Origin: Panacagrimonas sp052387695
GTDB lineage: Bacteria > Pseudomonadota > Gammaproteobacteria > Nevskiales > Nevskiaceae
Assembly (NCBI GenBank): GCA_052387695.1
Contig: JBQTIX010000024.1
Location: 62,001 to 126,000 of the forward strand
Direction of reading: 5' to 3'
Length of the DNA stretch: 64,000 nt
In this document: positions 42,680 through 51,336 of the stretch, piece after piece
Position numbering within the stretch: position 1 is the first letter of the stretch
Layout: each line of letters starts with the position of its first letter
The notes under the pieces: model-generated
What the model saw: the letters and a program-made list of their open reading frames with translations, nothing else
What the model was told of the DNA's origin: nothing
Database searches by the model: none
Made by a program: the position numbers and the translations under genes

Positions 42680-44547
42680 TTGCTTTGCGTCGTTTGAGCC
42701 TGCGCTTCGGCTCCACCGTCCTGCTCGATGCCGCCGACTTGCAGATCGAACGCGGCGAGCGCGTGGCCGTGCTTGGACGCAACGGCATGGGGAAGTCCAC
42801 CCTGCTCAAGCTGATCGAGGGAGAACTCGCGCCGGACGAGGGCGAGATCGTTCGCGCGCAGAGCCTGCGCATCGCGCGGCTGGTGCAGGAGGTGCCGCAG
42901 GGCATCGAGGGCACGGTGTTCGATGTGGTGGCTGTCGGGTTGGGCGAAGCCGGGCGGGTGCTGGCGAAATTCGAGCACCTGGTTCACGAGCATCCGGACC
43001 GGCTGGAGGAGATCGGCCGCTTGCAGGCGCGCATCGAGACGCTCGGTGCCTGGGCACTGGACGCCAAGGTGCGCGAGGCGATCTCGCGCGTGCAGGCCGA
43101 CGAATCGGCGCTGTTCGAACAACTCTCGGGCGGGCTCAAGCGCCGCGTGCTGCTGGCGCAGGCCCTGGTGCGCGATCCGGACCTGCTGCTGCTGGACGAG
43201 CCGACCAACCATCTGGATGTCGAGTCGATCGAATGGCTGGAAAATTTCCTGCTCGGCTTCGACGGCGCGGCGCTGATTGTCACCCACGACCGCGCGTTCC
43301 TGCGCCGGCTGGCGACGCGTATCGTCGAGCTTGATCGCGGATATCTGACCGACTGGCCGGGCGATTACGATAACTTCCTGCGGCGCAAGGAGGAGCGTGC
43401 GCACGCGGAGTCGCAGGAGCGCGCGCTGTTCGACAAGCGACTGGCGCAGGAAGAAGCCTGGATTCGCAAGGGCATCGAGGCGCGGCGCACGCGCAACATG
43501 GGCCGCGTGCAGCGCCTGCTGGAGATGCGCCAGCAGTTCAGTGCGCGGCGCAACGCGCCGGGCAAGGCCAACATGGACATCGTCGAGGCGCAGCGTTCGG
43601 GCAAGCTGGTGTGCGAGGCCAAGAAGATCAGTTACGGGATCGGCGGCCAGACGCTGGTGCGGAATTTTTCGACCACCGTGCTGCGCGGCGATCGACTCGG
43701 CCTGATCGGCCGCAACGGTGTGGGCAAGACCACCCTGATCCGACTGATGCTCGGCCAGCTCGCGCCGGCGTCCGGCGAGGTCAAGCTGGGCACGAATTTG
43801 CAGATTGCCTACTTCGACCAGTTGCGTGGCGGGCTGGACGAGAACCAGGCGGTGTTCGAGGTGATCGGAGCGGGCAAGGATTACGTCGAGGTCGGCGGTC
43901 GCCAGCAGCACGTCATGGGGTACTTGCAGGACTTCCTGTTCACGCCCGACCGCGCGCGCAGCCCGGTGCGCTCGCTGTCGGGCGGGGAGCGCAACCGGCT
44001 GCTGCTGGCGCGCCTGTTCGCGCGGCCGTCCAACCTGCTGGTGCTGGACGAGCCGACCAACGACCTCGACCTGGAAACGCTGGAACTGCTCGAAGAACTC
44101 TTGCTGGAATACAGCGGCACGGTGCTGCTGGTGTCGCACGATCGCGCGTTTCTCGATGCGGTGGTGACGCGCACCCTGGTGTTTGAGGGTGAAGGGCGGG
44201 TGGGCGAGTACGTGGGCGGCTACGCTGACTGGGTCCGGCAGCGTCCCGCCACGATACCGGCCGCGCGCGCGGTGAAGCCTGCGTTCGCCGCTCCGGCCGC
44301 TCCGGCGGCCAAGCCGGCAGGGCTCAACTCGAAGGAGAGGCGCGAACTCGACGAACTGCCAGGTCGGATTGAAAAGCTGGAAACCGAGCAGGCGGCCCTC
44401 GCCGAGACGATCAGTTCGTCCGGCTTGTATGACCAAAACCGGGGCAAGGCGATCGAAATGCAGTCGCGCCTGTCCGAGCTGGGGCAGACTCTGAGCCGGA
44501 CGTACGCGCGCTGGGAAGAACTCGAAGCTATGAGGTCGCGTCCGTAG
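42673..44547 (+). CDS. uup: ABC-F family ATPase (Uup-like)
   Basis: The 624-residue protein has two ABC domains with Walker A GRNGMGKST and GRNGVGKTT. Signatures are LSGGLKRRVLLAQAL and LSGGERNRLLLARLF, and Walker B sequences are LLLDEPTNHLD and LVLDEPTNDLD. An interdomain linker and a C-terminal coiled coil (about 540-624: ELDELPGRIEKLETEQAAL) match Uup. Uup acts on ribosomes or DNA branched structures. Co-transcription with amgK-murU is by overlap only, and no functional link is evident. Confidence 0.92.
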   Translation: MLIALRRLSLRFGSTVLLDAADLQIERGERVAVLGRNGMGKSTLLKLIEGELAPDEGEIVRAQSLRIARLVQEVPQGIEGTVFDVVAVGLGEAGRVLAKFEHLVHEHPDRLEEIGRLQARIETLGAWALDAKVREAISRVQADESALFEQLSGGLKRRVLLAQALVRDPDLLLLDEPTNHLDVESIEWLENFLLGFDGAALIVTHDRAFLRRLATRIVELDRGYLTDWPGDYDNFLRRKEERAHAESQERALFDKRLAQEEAWIRKGIEARRTRNMGRVQRLLEMRQQFSARRNAPGKANMDIVEAQRSGKLVCEAKKISYGIGGQTLVRNFSTTVLRGDRLGLIGRNGVGKTTLIRLMLGQLAPASGEVKLGTNLQIAYFDQLRGGLDENQAVFEVIGAGKDYVEVGGRQQHVMGYLQDFLFTPDRARSPVRSLSGGERNRLLLARLFARPSNLLVLDEPTNDLDLETLELLEELLLEYSGTVLLVSHDRAFLDAVVTRTLVFEGEGRVGEYVGGYADWVRQRPATIPAARAVKPAFAAPAAPAAKPAGLNSKERRELDELPGRIEKLETEQAALAETISSSGLYDQNRGKAIEMQSRLSELGQTLSRTYARWEELEAMRSRP

Positions 44548-44601
44548 CACAGGGCCTGTCGTATCAGTCCCGTCCGTTGAAACTGCATACCCCACACCGC
44601 C

Positions 44602-45102
44602 ATGACCCGCCGAAATTTTCTCTCGACTCTCTTCGGGGCCGCCGCTGTCGCGGCCACCTCCTCGCTGGCCGCCGTCGAAGCGGCGTTCACCAGGCTCACC
44701 AAGGCCAAGTCCGAGTGGAAGAAGCTGCTTCCCGCGCCGGCCTACGCCGTGTTGTTCGAGGAAGACACCGAGCGCCCCGGCACCAGCGCCCTGCTCAAGG
44801 AAAAGCGCCCCGGCACCTTCGTCTGCGCCGCCTGTTACCTGCCCTTGTTCGATGCGAAGACCAAGTACGAATCCGGCACCGGCTGGCCCAGTTTCTTCGA
44901 CGCGATTCCCGGCGCCCTTGGCCAAAGCACCGACTACAAGCTGATCCTGCCGCGCACCGAGTACCACTGCGGGCGTTGTGATGGCCACCAGGGGCATGTG
45001 TTCGATGACGGCCCGCCGCCCACGCGCCTGCGGTACTGCAACAACGGCGTGGCGCTCAACTTCGTGCCCGCGGGCGAGAAGCTGCCGGAGTTGCGTTCAT
45101 GA
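44602..45102 (+). CDS. msrB: Tat-exported methionine-R-sulfoxide reductase
   Basis: The 166-residue protein has a twin-arginine signal (TRRNFLSTLFG, cleavage after SSLA or nearby) and an MsrB domain (about 38-163). The zinc cysteines are in CAAC and CGRC, GTGWPSF is present, and the catalytic Cys is in LRYCNNGVAL. It repairs oxidised methionine in the envelope. It overlaps msrA by ATGA, so the pair forms a split MsrB/A system acting outside the cytoplasm. Confidence 0.93.
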   Translation: MTRRNFLSTLFGAAAVAATSSLAAVEAAFTRLTKAKSEWKKLLPAPAYAVLFEEDTERPGTSALLKEKRPGTFVCAACYLPLFDAKTKYESGTGWPSFFDAIPGALGQSTDYKLILPRTEYHCGRCDGHQGHVFDDGPPPTRLRYCNNGVALNFVPAGEKLPELRS

Positions 45103-45686
45103 TGAGGATCCTGGTTCTTGTACTGATGTTCGCGGGTGGCGCCGCACAGGCGCAAACCGCTAGTTCCAAGGCGATCTTCGCCGGCGGCTGCTTCTGGTGC
45201 ACCGAGTCGGATTACGAAAAACTCGACGGTGTTCTATCGGCGGTCTCGGGGTTCACCGGCGGACACGTGATCAAGCCGACGTACGAACAGACCGGCAGCG
45301 GCGATACCGGCCACACGGAGGCGGTGGAGATCACCTTCGACCCAGCCCGGATCAGCTACGCGAAACTGGTCGAATACTTCTGGAAGCACCACGATCCCTT
45401 CGACGGCCATGGCCAGTTCTGCGACCAGGGCAGCCAGTACCGGCCGGGGATCTTTTATCTCGACGACGAGCAGAAGAAGATCGCTGAGGCGAGCCGCGAC
45501 GAGACGCAGAAGCTGTTCAAGGAAAAAATCCTCACCGAGATCACCAAGGCCACCGCGTTCTGGCCAGCGGAGGATTACCACCAGGATTATTACAAGAACA
45601 ACCCGCTGCGCTATCGCTACTACCGCTCGGGCTGCGGCCGGGACGCGCGCGTCGGCGAAATCTGGAAGAACGCCGGAAAGGAGTGA
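45099..45686 (+). CDS. msrA: Exported methionine-S-sulfoxide reductase
   Basis: The 195-residue protein has a Sec signal peptide (MMRILVLVLMFAGGAAQAQ). The MsrA domain has active Cys in FAGGCFWCTESDYEKL, then GDTGHTEAVEI and FCDQGSQYRPGIF, and a resolving Cys near SGCGRD. The start overlaps the msrB stop, and an alternative ATG follows immediately. Together with MsrB it covers both sulfoxide stereoisomers in the periplasm. Confidence 0.93.
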   Translation: MMRILVLVLMFAGGAAQAQTASSKAIFAGGCFWCTESDYEKLDGVLSAVSGFTGGHVIKPTYEQTGSGDTGHTEAVEITFDPARISYAKLVEYFWKHHDPFDGHGQFCDQGSQYRPGIFYLDDEQKKIAEASRDETQKLFKEKILTEITKATAFWPAEDYHQDYYKNNPLRYRYYRSGCGRDARVGEIWKNAGKE

Positions 45687-45703
45687 GGTCGCATCGGGGG
45701 GGC

Positions 45704-45733
45704 GGTGGATGCGCTTCGCTTATCCACCCTACA
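45704..45733. repeat. Widespread GTGGATGCGCTTCGCTTATC intergenic repeat
   Basis: GGTGGATGCGCTTCGCTTAT followed by CCACCCTAC is a short imperfect hairpin (GGTGGAT/ATCCACC). I recognise it as a dispersed sequence that recurs in many proteobacterial genomes. It lies between msrA and the convergent acpH-like gene. Confidence 0.6.
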
Positions 45734-45768
45734 CCGCACCGACTTGTTCCCCGATTCCGGCGCTTCGA

Positions 45769-46374
45769 TCAGGGTCCGCAGGAGATCTGCGAGTTCATCG
45801 TCGCGGTCAGATCTCCCAGCAAACGCCGCATCTGCGGTTGCAAGATCGCGCACATGTCGGTCCAGCACCGGCCTGCCGCGATCAGACGCTCGGGTTCGCG
45901 CATGCGTGCTGCCGTCCGCTCGATCGCCCGCCCGATGCCAGGGTCGGACGCATAGGACATCAGCAGGTCGGCGAAACCCGCGGCCGTGGGCGCCCGGCCA
46001 CCGCCCCGGATAAACCAGGGTTCCGCCAGAGCCATCGCCAGCCCGCAGCGGATCGCGAAGTCGGGCAGCGCTTCCTGCGGCGAGAAATCCGGCCAGAGCG
46101 CCGCGAGCGCACGATCCGCCGCCAGGTCGAGCACGATGCCCGCATAGCGGCGTTCCCCCTCGGAGAAAAGACCGCGTGCTTCCCGCATCACGGAGTGTCG
46201 GTCGGTCGCCGCATCGACCTTGCGATGCAGGCGGATACCGAGCGCGATGTCGTCCGGATAGGCCGACAGATCCGACCCGCGAACCACGTCGCCCAGCACG
46301 CTGCCGGCCAGCGACGTCTGTGTTCGATCGGCGAGCCAGAGGTGGGCGAGGAAGTTCGTGGCGAGGTCCTGCAA
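45769..46374 (-). CDS. acpH: Acyl-carrier-protein phosphodiesterase (AcpH/DUF479 family)
   Basis: The 201-residue helical protein has ATNFLAHLWLADRTQTSLAG at the start. The conserved GDVVRGSDLSAYPDDIALGI and LHRKVDAATDRHS follow. The family removes the phosphopantetheine arm from ACP. No ATG is suitably placed. TTG at 46374 gives MQDLATNFLAHLW, matching the normal N-terminus of the family. Upstream residues to 46491 have no homology. Confidence 0.85.
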   Translation of the reverse strand: MQDLATNFLAHLWLADRTQTSLAGSVLGDVVRGSDLSAYPDDIALGIRLHRKVDAATDRHSVMREARGLFSEGERRYAGIVLDLAADRALAALWPDFSPQEALPDFAIRCGLAMALAEPWFIRGGGRAPTAAGFADLLMSYASDPGIGRAIERTAARMREPERLIAAGRCWTDMCAILQPQMRRLLGDLTATMNSQISCGP

Positions 46375-46483
46375 GGTCGGGTACGGGCTTTTTTGCAGTG
46401 TGACCCGAATCCTTGCACGGCCCCGGTTCGCGAGTCCGATCCGCGCAGTCGGGCAGCTACGGCGGCGCCTTATACTCCGACCC

Positions 46484-47041
46484 ATGTCCACGACCGTTCA
46501 TTACGCCGAACTGGCCGAAATTCTTCGGCTCCTCAGCTATCCCGAGCCGCCGTCCAGCTTTCACGGCGCCATCTGCGGCGCCCTGTGCGCCGAGCCGCTG
46601 GAACACTTGTCGCCCGAATCCCTGCTGGAAGGCGCCGACGGTCCGGATGAGCGCGCCCGCGAATTCCTGATCCGCCTGCGCGACGAGAGCAATGCCTCGC
46701 TGCTGTCGGCAGAGATGGATTTCGAGCCGCTGCTGCCCGAGGACGAGTGGCCGTTGTCCTCGCGGGTCGAGGCGCTGGCGGCCTGGTGCGGGGGCTTTCT
46801 GTATGGTCTTTCGAGCCGGCGAAAACTCGATCTGAAGACGTTTTCGGAGGAGGCGCGCGAGACCCTGCGCGACTTCACACAATTCACCCAGGCCGGGTTT
46901 GACGCCGCCGGTGAACCGGAAACCGAGGAAGCTGCATACGCCGAGCTGGTGGAGTACGTGAGGGTGGGCGCGCAACTGCTGTTCCTGGAACTGCGTCCGC
47001 GTCCGCCTTCGATCGACAACGAGTCCTCAACCGTTCACTAA
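46484..47041 (+). CDS. ygfB: UPF0149 family protein (YgfB-like)
   Basis: The 185-residue all-helical protein has SSFHGAICGALCAEPLEHL (about 25-43) and WCGGFLYGLSSRRKLDL, the UPF0149 core. It is upstream of pepP-ubiH-ubiI, the same order as in E. coli. Its stop overlaps the pepP start (TAATG). Biochemical function is not established, though YgfB homologues affect beta-lactam tolerance in Pseudomonas. Confidence 0.9.
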   Translation: MSTTVHYAELAEILRLLSYPEPPSSFHGAICGALCAEPLEHLSPESLLEGADGPDERAREFLIRLRDESNASLLSAEMDFEPLLPEDEWPLSSRVEALAAWCGGFLYGLSSRRKLDLKTFSEEARETLRDFTQFTQAGFDAAGEPETEEAAYAELVEYVRVGAQLLFLELRPRPPSIDNESSTVH

Positions 47042-48369
47042 TGGCTGCCATGAAACTGAACCCTGTCCAGCGAATGGAACATGCCGCGCGTCGCGTGGAG
47101 CTGATGCGCCGCATCGGCAAGGATGCGGTGGCCATCGTGCCCGCCGCGAGCGAGGTCATCCGTGCGCGCGACACGCATTACCGCTTCCGCCAGAACAGCG
47201 ATTTCGCCTACCTGACCGGCTTTGCCGAACCCGATTCGGTCGCAGTGCTCGCGCCGGGTCGCGAGGACGGCGAGTTCGTGCTGTTCGTGCGGCCCAAGGA
47301 CAAGGAGCGCGAGATCTGGAACGGGCGCCGTGCGGGTCCTGTCGGCGCGGTTCGTGGGTTTGACGCCGACGAAGCGTTCGACATCGGCGAGCTCGAAAAC
47401 GAATTACCGAAGCTGCTCGCCGGCCGCGAGGTGGTGCATTACAGCCTCGGCGAGTTCCCGGAGATGGACGCGCGCATCGCGCGCATCACGCGCCACCTGC
47501 GCGAGATTTCGCGGCGCGGCGCGGCGGCGCCGACGACCATCGTCGCGCTGGAATCGACGCTGCACGAGATGCGCCTGATCAAGCGGCCGGAAGAAGTCGC
47601 ACTGCTGCGCAGAGCATCGGAAGTGTCCGCCAACGCGCACGTGCGCGCCATGCGCGCCACCCGGCCCGGCAAGTACGAGTGGCAGATCGCTTCGGAAATC
47701 CACTCCGAGTTCGACGCCAATGACATGCAGCCGGGCTACGGCTCCATCGTCGGTGGCGGCGACAACGCCTGCATCCTTCACTACACGGAGAACGACGCGA
47801 AGCTGCGCGGCGGCGACCTGCTGCTGATCGACGCGGGCGGCGAGCTGGCCGGCTACACCGCAGACATCACCCGCACGTTTCCGGTCAATGGCCGGTTCAC
47901 GGCCGAGCAGAAGGCGGTGTACGAGGTGGTGCTCGAAGCGCAGAAAGCCGCGCTGCGGCAGATGAAGCCGGGCGTTTCGTCGGGCAAGCCGCACGAGGCG
48001 GCGACCAAAGCACTGACCGCGGGCATGGTCGAACTGGGCCTGCTCAAGGGCAGGCCCGCGCAACTCATCAAGGACGAGAAGCACCGCCAGTTCTACATGC
48101 ACGGCACCGGCCACTGGCTGGGCATGGACGTGCACGACGTCGGTCGCTACAAGATCGGCGACAAGCACCGGCCGTTCGAGCCGGGCATGGTGATGACCGT
48201 CGAGCCGGGGCTGTATATCGCGCCGGGCACGCCGGGTATTCCGCGCAAGTTCTGGGGTATCGGCGTGCGCATCGAGGACGATGTGCTCATCACCGCGGAG
48301 GGCCACGAGGTGCTGACCGGGGGTGTGCCCAAGACGGTGAAGGACATCGAGCAGCTGATGGCCGCGTGA
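47041..48369 (+). CDS. pepP: Xaa-Pro aminopeptidase (proline aminopeptidase P II)
   Basis: The 442-residue metallopeptidase has an N-terminal creatinase-like domain (about 1-170) and a pita-bread domain. The dimetal ligands lie in LIDAGGELAGYTADITRTFP, HGTGHWLGMDVHD and VMTVEPGLY, with ultimate Glu in GVRIEDDVLIT. It removes N-terminal residues before proline. The gene overlaps ygfB and ubiH at its ends. Confidence 0.95.
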   Translation: MAAMKLNPVQRMEHAARRVELMRRIGKDAVAIVPAASEVIRARDTHYRFRQNSDFAYLTGFAEPDSVAVLAPGREDGEFVLFVRPKDKEREIWNGRRAGPVGAVRGFDADEAFDIGELENELPKLLAGREVVHYSLGEFPEMDARIARITRHLREISRRGAAAPTTIVALESTLHEMRLIKRPEEVALLRRASEVSANAHVRAMRATRPGKYEWQIASEIHSEFDANDMQPGYGSIVGGGDNACILHYTENDAKLRGGDLLLIDAGGELAGYTADITRTFPVNGRFTAEQKAVYEVVLEAQKAALRQMKPGVSSGKPHEAATKALTAGMVELGLLKGRPAQLIKDEKHRQFYMHGTGHWLGMDVHDVGRYKIGDKHRPFEPGMVMTVEPGLYIAPGTPGIPRKFWGIGVRIEDDVLITAEGHEVLTGGVPKTVKDIEQLMAA

Positions 48370-49583
48370 TGACCGGCGAGGTCGATGTCGCCATCGTCGG
48401 CGGCGGTCTGGTGGGTTGCGGCCTGGCCGTGGCCCTGTCGAGTCAGAATCGTCGCATCGCGCTGATCGAAGCGTTTCCACCACGATCCGAATCACCTGCC
48501 TGGGACGAGCGCTGCATCGGCCTCAACGCGGCCTCGCGACGCATCCTCGATGCGATCGGCGTCTGGGACGCGCTGGCGGACAGCGCCGAACCGATCCGCT
48601 CCACCCACATTTCCGAGCGCGGCCGTTTCGGCAGCGCGCGCTTCACTGCTGGGGACGCGGGGCTCGAAGCGCTCGGCTACAACACGCCGCTGAGAGCGAT
48701 CAATGACGTGTTGTGGCGGAACGCGCGTGCGATCCCGAACGTACGGATCATCATGCCCGCAAGCCTCGGCCGCATGGACGTGCTCGCTCATGACGTGGTC
48801 CTTTCCGCGCAGGCAGAAGGCGCCGAGGACGTGGTGCTGCGTGCGAAGCTGGTCGTCGCGGCGGACGGCGCGCGATCCGCCGTGCGCGACCGCCTGGGTC
48901 TGAACGCGGACACGCGCGACTACGGCCAGTCCGCCGTCGTCACGGCCGTACGGCCCCGGCACGCGCACCAGGGCGTGGCCTACGAGCGCTTCCTGCCCAC
49001 CGGCCCGCTGGCCCTGTTGCCCAAGCCGGACGACGCCGAGGGTCACGCCTGCTCGCTGGTGTGGACCCTGCCGACCGGACGCGCCGCCGAACTCTGTGCT
49101 CTGGAGGCGGACGTCTTCACCCGGCTCGCGCAGGACCATTTCGGCGAACGGCTTGGCCCGTTCCATGCGCTCGGCAAGCGCGGCAGCTATCCGCTGAGCC
49201 GCGTGATGAGCCAGTCCCTTCGCGCGCCGCGCACCGTGTTCATCGGCAACGCCGCACAGACCCTGCACCCGGTCGCGGCGCAGGGATTCAATCTTGGGCT
49301 GCGCGACGCCGCGACCCTGGCCGACCTGCTGCTGGATGCATTCGATCCCGGTGACGAGAGGGTGCTGAGCGAATACGAATCACGTCGGTGCAAGGATCGC
49401 GAGCGGGTGTCGGACTTCACCGATCAACTCGTGCGCCTGTTCTCCAATTCCCTGCCCGGCCTACGCGGTCTGCGCCACCTGGGCCTGCTCGCCATCGACC
49501 TCGACACGCCGGCGCGCGATGCGATCCTGCGCCAGAACCTCGGTTTCGGCGGGCCGGTGCCGCGCCTCGCGCGAGGGCCCTGA
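48369..49583 (+). CDS. ubiH: 2-octaprenyl-6-methoxyphenol hydroxylase
   Basis: The 404-residue FAD monooxygenase is a ubiquinone biosynthesis enzyme. It has VDVAIVGGGLVGCGLAVAL, VAADGARSAVRDRLGL, and the FAD motif VFIGNAAQTLHPVAAQGFNL. Its ATG overlaps the pepP stop. The order ygfB-pepP-ubiH-ubiI supports the assignment. Asn replaces the usual Asp in the FAD motif (GNAA, more often GDAA), which is a known variant of UbiH. Confidence 0.92.
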   Translation: MTGEVDVAIVGGGLVGCGLAVALSSQNRRIALIEAFPPRSESPAWDERCIGLNAASRRILDAIGVWDALADSAEPIRSTHISERGRFGSARFTAGDAGLEALGYNTPLRAINDVLWRNARAIPNVRIIMPASLGRMDVLAHDVVLSAQAEGAEDVVLRAKLVVAADGARSAVRDRLGLNADTRDYGQSAVVTAVRPRHAHQGVAYERFLPTGPLALLPKPDDAEGHACSLVWTLPTGRAAELCALEADVFTRLAQDHFGERLGPFHALGKRGSYPLSRVMSQSLRAPRTVFIGNAAQTLHPVAAQGFNLGLRDAATLADLLLDAFDPGDERVLSEYESRRCKDRERVSDFTDQLVRLFSNSLPGLRGLRHLGLLAIDLDTPARDAILRQNLGFGGPVPRLARGP

Positions 49584-49585
49584 GC

Positions 49586-50758
49586 ATGGTCGATCGAATC
49601 TGCGACGTGGCCGTGGTCGGTGGCGGAATCGTTGGCGCCGCGACGGCCGGTGCGCTGTCCCAATCCGGTTTCGCGACCCTGCTGATCGAGTCGGGTCGCC
49701 GGCCCGCCACGTTCGATCGCGGCGAGCACGATCCGCGGGTCTACGCCATCGCGCCGTCCTCGCGCCGGTTTCTCGATGCGCTCGGCGTGTGGTCGCAGAT
49801 GGCCGAGCGCCGTGTCGCACCCATCGATGTGATGCGTGTCTGGCAGCGCGAGGCCGGGCGCGCCCTGCGTTTCGACGCGTCGGAAGCCGGGGCCAAGGCG
49901 CTGGGCTGGATTGTCGAGCATCGACTGCTGGCCGATGCGCTGTGGTCGGCCCTGCCGGAATCGGTGGGCCTCGCTTCAGTCACGGTGGAGTCCGCGCGTT
50001 TCGACGAGGCCGCGGGCGTGCATCTTTCCCTGAGCGATGGCAGCACGGTCGATACGGCGCTCGTGGTCGGGGCGGAGGGCGCCCATTCCGGTTTGCGCGA
50101 GGCCGCGGGCATCGGGACCGAGGGGTGGAGCTACGGCTCGACAGCCGTGGTCTGCCACCTGACGTGCTCGGTACCGCATCACGGCGAAGCCCTGCAACGA
50201 TTCCTGCCGACCGGGCCGGTCGCCCTTCTCCCCTTGTCCGATGGGCGCCGCTCGCTGGTCTGGTCGACGACGGACGACGAGGCGCGTCAGTTGACCGCGC
50301 TCGCGGACGAGGCGTTTTCACGTCACCTCGAAGACGCGGTGCAGGGTGCCGCGGGTTCGATCGGGCCGGTCACGCGACGTCTGGTGTTCCCTTTGCGCCT
50401 GATGCATGCGGAGCGCTACGTCGCGTCGCGATTCGCTCTCGTCGGCGACAGCGCCCACGTCATTCACCCGCTCGCGGGGCAGGGCTTGAACCTGGGATTG
50501 GGGGATGCCGAAAAACTGGTCGGGGAACTGGCGGCCGCCAAGGCGGCGGGTCGCGACTGGACCGCGTTGCGCACGCTCAAGCGCTATGAGCGCGCGCGTG
50601 CCGATGCCAACCTGGAGATGATGGCGCTGACCGACGCATTGCACCGCGCGTTCCATCTCCAGGTGCCGCTGCTGCGCGGCCTGTTCGGCCGCGGGCTGGA
50701 GTGGGTGGACCGCGTGCCTGCCATCAAACGCGGTCTGGTGCGGCGGGCACAGGGTTAA
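49586..50758 (+). CDS. ubiI: Ubiquinone biosynthesis FAD hydroxylase (UbiI/VisC type)
   Basis: The 390-residue protein is a paralogue of UbiH. It has CDVAVVGGGIVGAATAGAL, VVGAEGAHSGLREAAGI and FALVGDSAHVIHPLAGQGLN. Location after ubiH suggests UbiI (C5 hydroxylase), and UbiF is an alternative. The last codons and TAA fall in GGGTTAACCC, the outer end of an attC-like site, so the cassette array abuts this gene exactly. Confidence 0.86.
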   Translation: MVDRICDVAVVGGGIVGAATAGALSQSGFATLLIESGRRPATFDRGEHDPRVYAIAPSSRRFLDALGVWSQMAERRVAPIDVMRVWQREAGRALRFDASEAGAKALGWIVEHRLLADALWSALPESVGLASVTVESARFDEAAGVHLSLSDGSTVDTALVVGAEGAHSGLREAAGIGTEGWSYGSTAVVCHLTCSVPHHGEALQRFLPTGPVALLPLSDGRRSLVWSTTDDEARQLTALADEAFSRHLEDAVQGAAGSIGPVTRRLVFPLRLMHAERYVASRFALVGDSAHVIHPLAGQGLNLGLGDAEKLVGELAAAKAAGRDWTALRTLKRYERARADANLEMMALTDALHRAFHLQVPLLRGLFGRGLEWVDRVPAIKRGLVRRAQG

Positions 50759-50811
50759 CCCGATTGGCCAGGATCGAGCCGGTGGCGGTCCGCTCGATCG
50801 AGGGGTTGGGT
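50753..50811 (-). repeat. attC-like site 3 (end of cassette array)
   Basis: On the minus strand: R'' core ACCCAAC (50811-50805), spacer CCCTC, left arm GATCGAGCGG, right arm GGCTCGATC, then terminal core GTTAACC (one mismatch to GTTRRRY). At 59 bp it is near the minimum attC length. One minus frame reads PNPSIERTATG, a phrase I associate with translated attC elements. It partly encodes the C-terminus of the VOC protein. Confidence 0.65.
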
Positions 50812-51213
50812 CTCACCGGAACTGCCCAGGAACTCTGTGCCGGACTCAACAAATGAGATCGGGTTGCCGAAGGGATCGAGCGCGTAGAACATGGTTTCAC
50901 CCCAAGGCATGCGCTCAATCTCGGTTACTTCGGAGGCACCAGAAGCCATGCAGCGGTTCCGAGTTGCGGCAAGGTCCGTGACGGCGAAGTACAAGTACTG
51001 GAAAGGATGAGGACGCCAGGACTCACCCTGCGCTGCGGCATCACCATCCTCTCGGGGCGAGTAGCACGCCAGTACGGCTCCTTGAGCACCAACGCCACCG
51101 AAGTAGTGTCGACCCGGCGAGACCCGTTCACCCCTGATGCCAAGTACGGCGGTGTAGAAGCGCTCGGCGCTCGCTATGTCAGTGACAGGCAGGATCACGC
51201 GATAGAGGCGCAT
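50755..51213 (-). CDS. VOC-superfamily (glyoxalase/bleomycin resistance) protein, cassette-borne
   Basis: The 152-residue protein has two beta-alpha-beta-beta-beta modules. The first has LYRVILPVTDIASAERFYTA and the second has FAVTDLAATRNRCMASGA then FYALDPFGNPISFVE. Metal ligand positions (His/Glu) are only partly kept. Activity could be isomerase, dioxygenase or sequestration. The final 19 residues (ETQPLDRADRHRLDPGQSG) are encoded by an attC-like site and are not part of the fold. The ATG at 51213 follows a good GGGAG. Confidence 0.85.
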   Translation of the reverse strand: MRLYRVILPVTDIASAERFYTAVLGIRGERVSPGRHYFGGVGAQGAVLACYSPREDGDAAAQGESWRPHPFQYLYFAVTDLAATRNRCMASGASEVTEIERMPWGETMFYALDPFGNPISFVESGTEFLGSSGETQPLDRADRHRLDPGQSG

Positions 51214-51255
51214 GGAGAACTCCCTCGGCGAAAACCGGGCGGGTGGAGATGTGAC

Positions 51256-51327
51256 GCCTAGACGTGGCCCAGCCGCCGTCTTGCAATAGCGAAGCGAAGG
51301 CAAAACAGTCGGCTGGAGTGGTTGGGT
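51256..51327 (-). repeat. attC-like site 2 (between orphan and VOC genes)
   Basis: On the minus strand: ACCCAAC (51327-51321), spacer CACTC, then CAGCCGACTGTTTTGC pairing imperfectly with GCAAGACGGCGGCTG, then spacer GGCCAC and terminal GTCTAGGC. The last is a GTTAGGC-like core with one extra base. The imperfect palindrome with extrahelical bases and 5-6 base spacers is typical of attC. It is 72 bp long. Confidence 0.68.
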
Positions 51328-51336
51328 GCACCACCC

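Noticed and set aside
45687..45768. Possible attC site near msrA
   Set aside because: The sequence is a short simple hairpin of a common intergenic repeat and lacks RYYYAAC and GTTRRRY cores.
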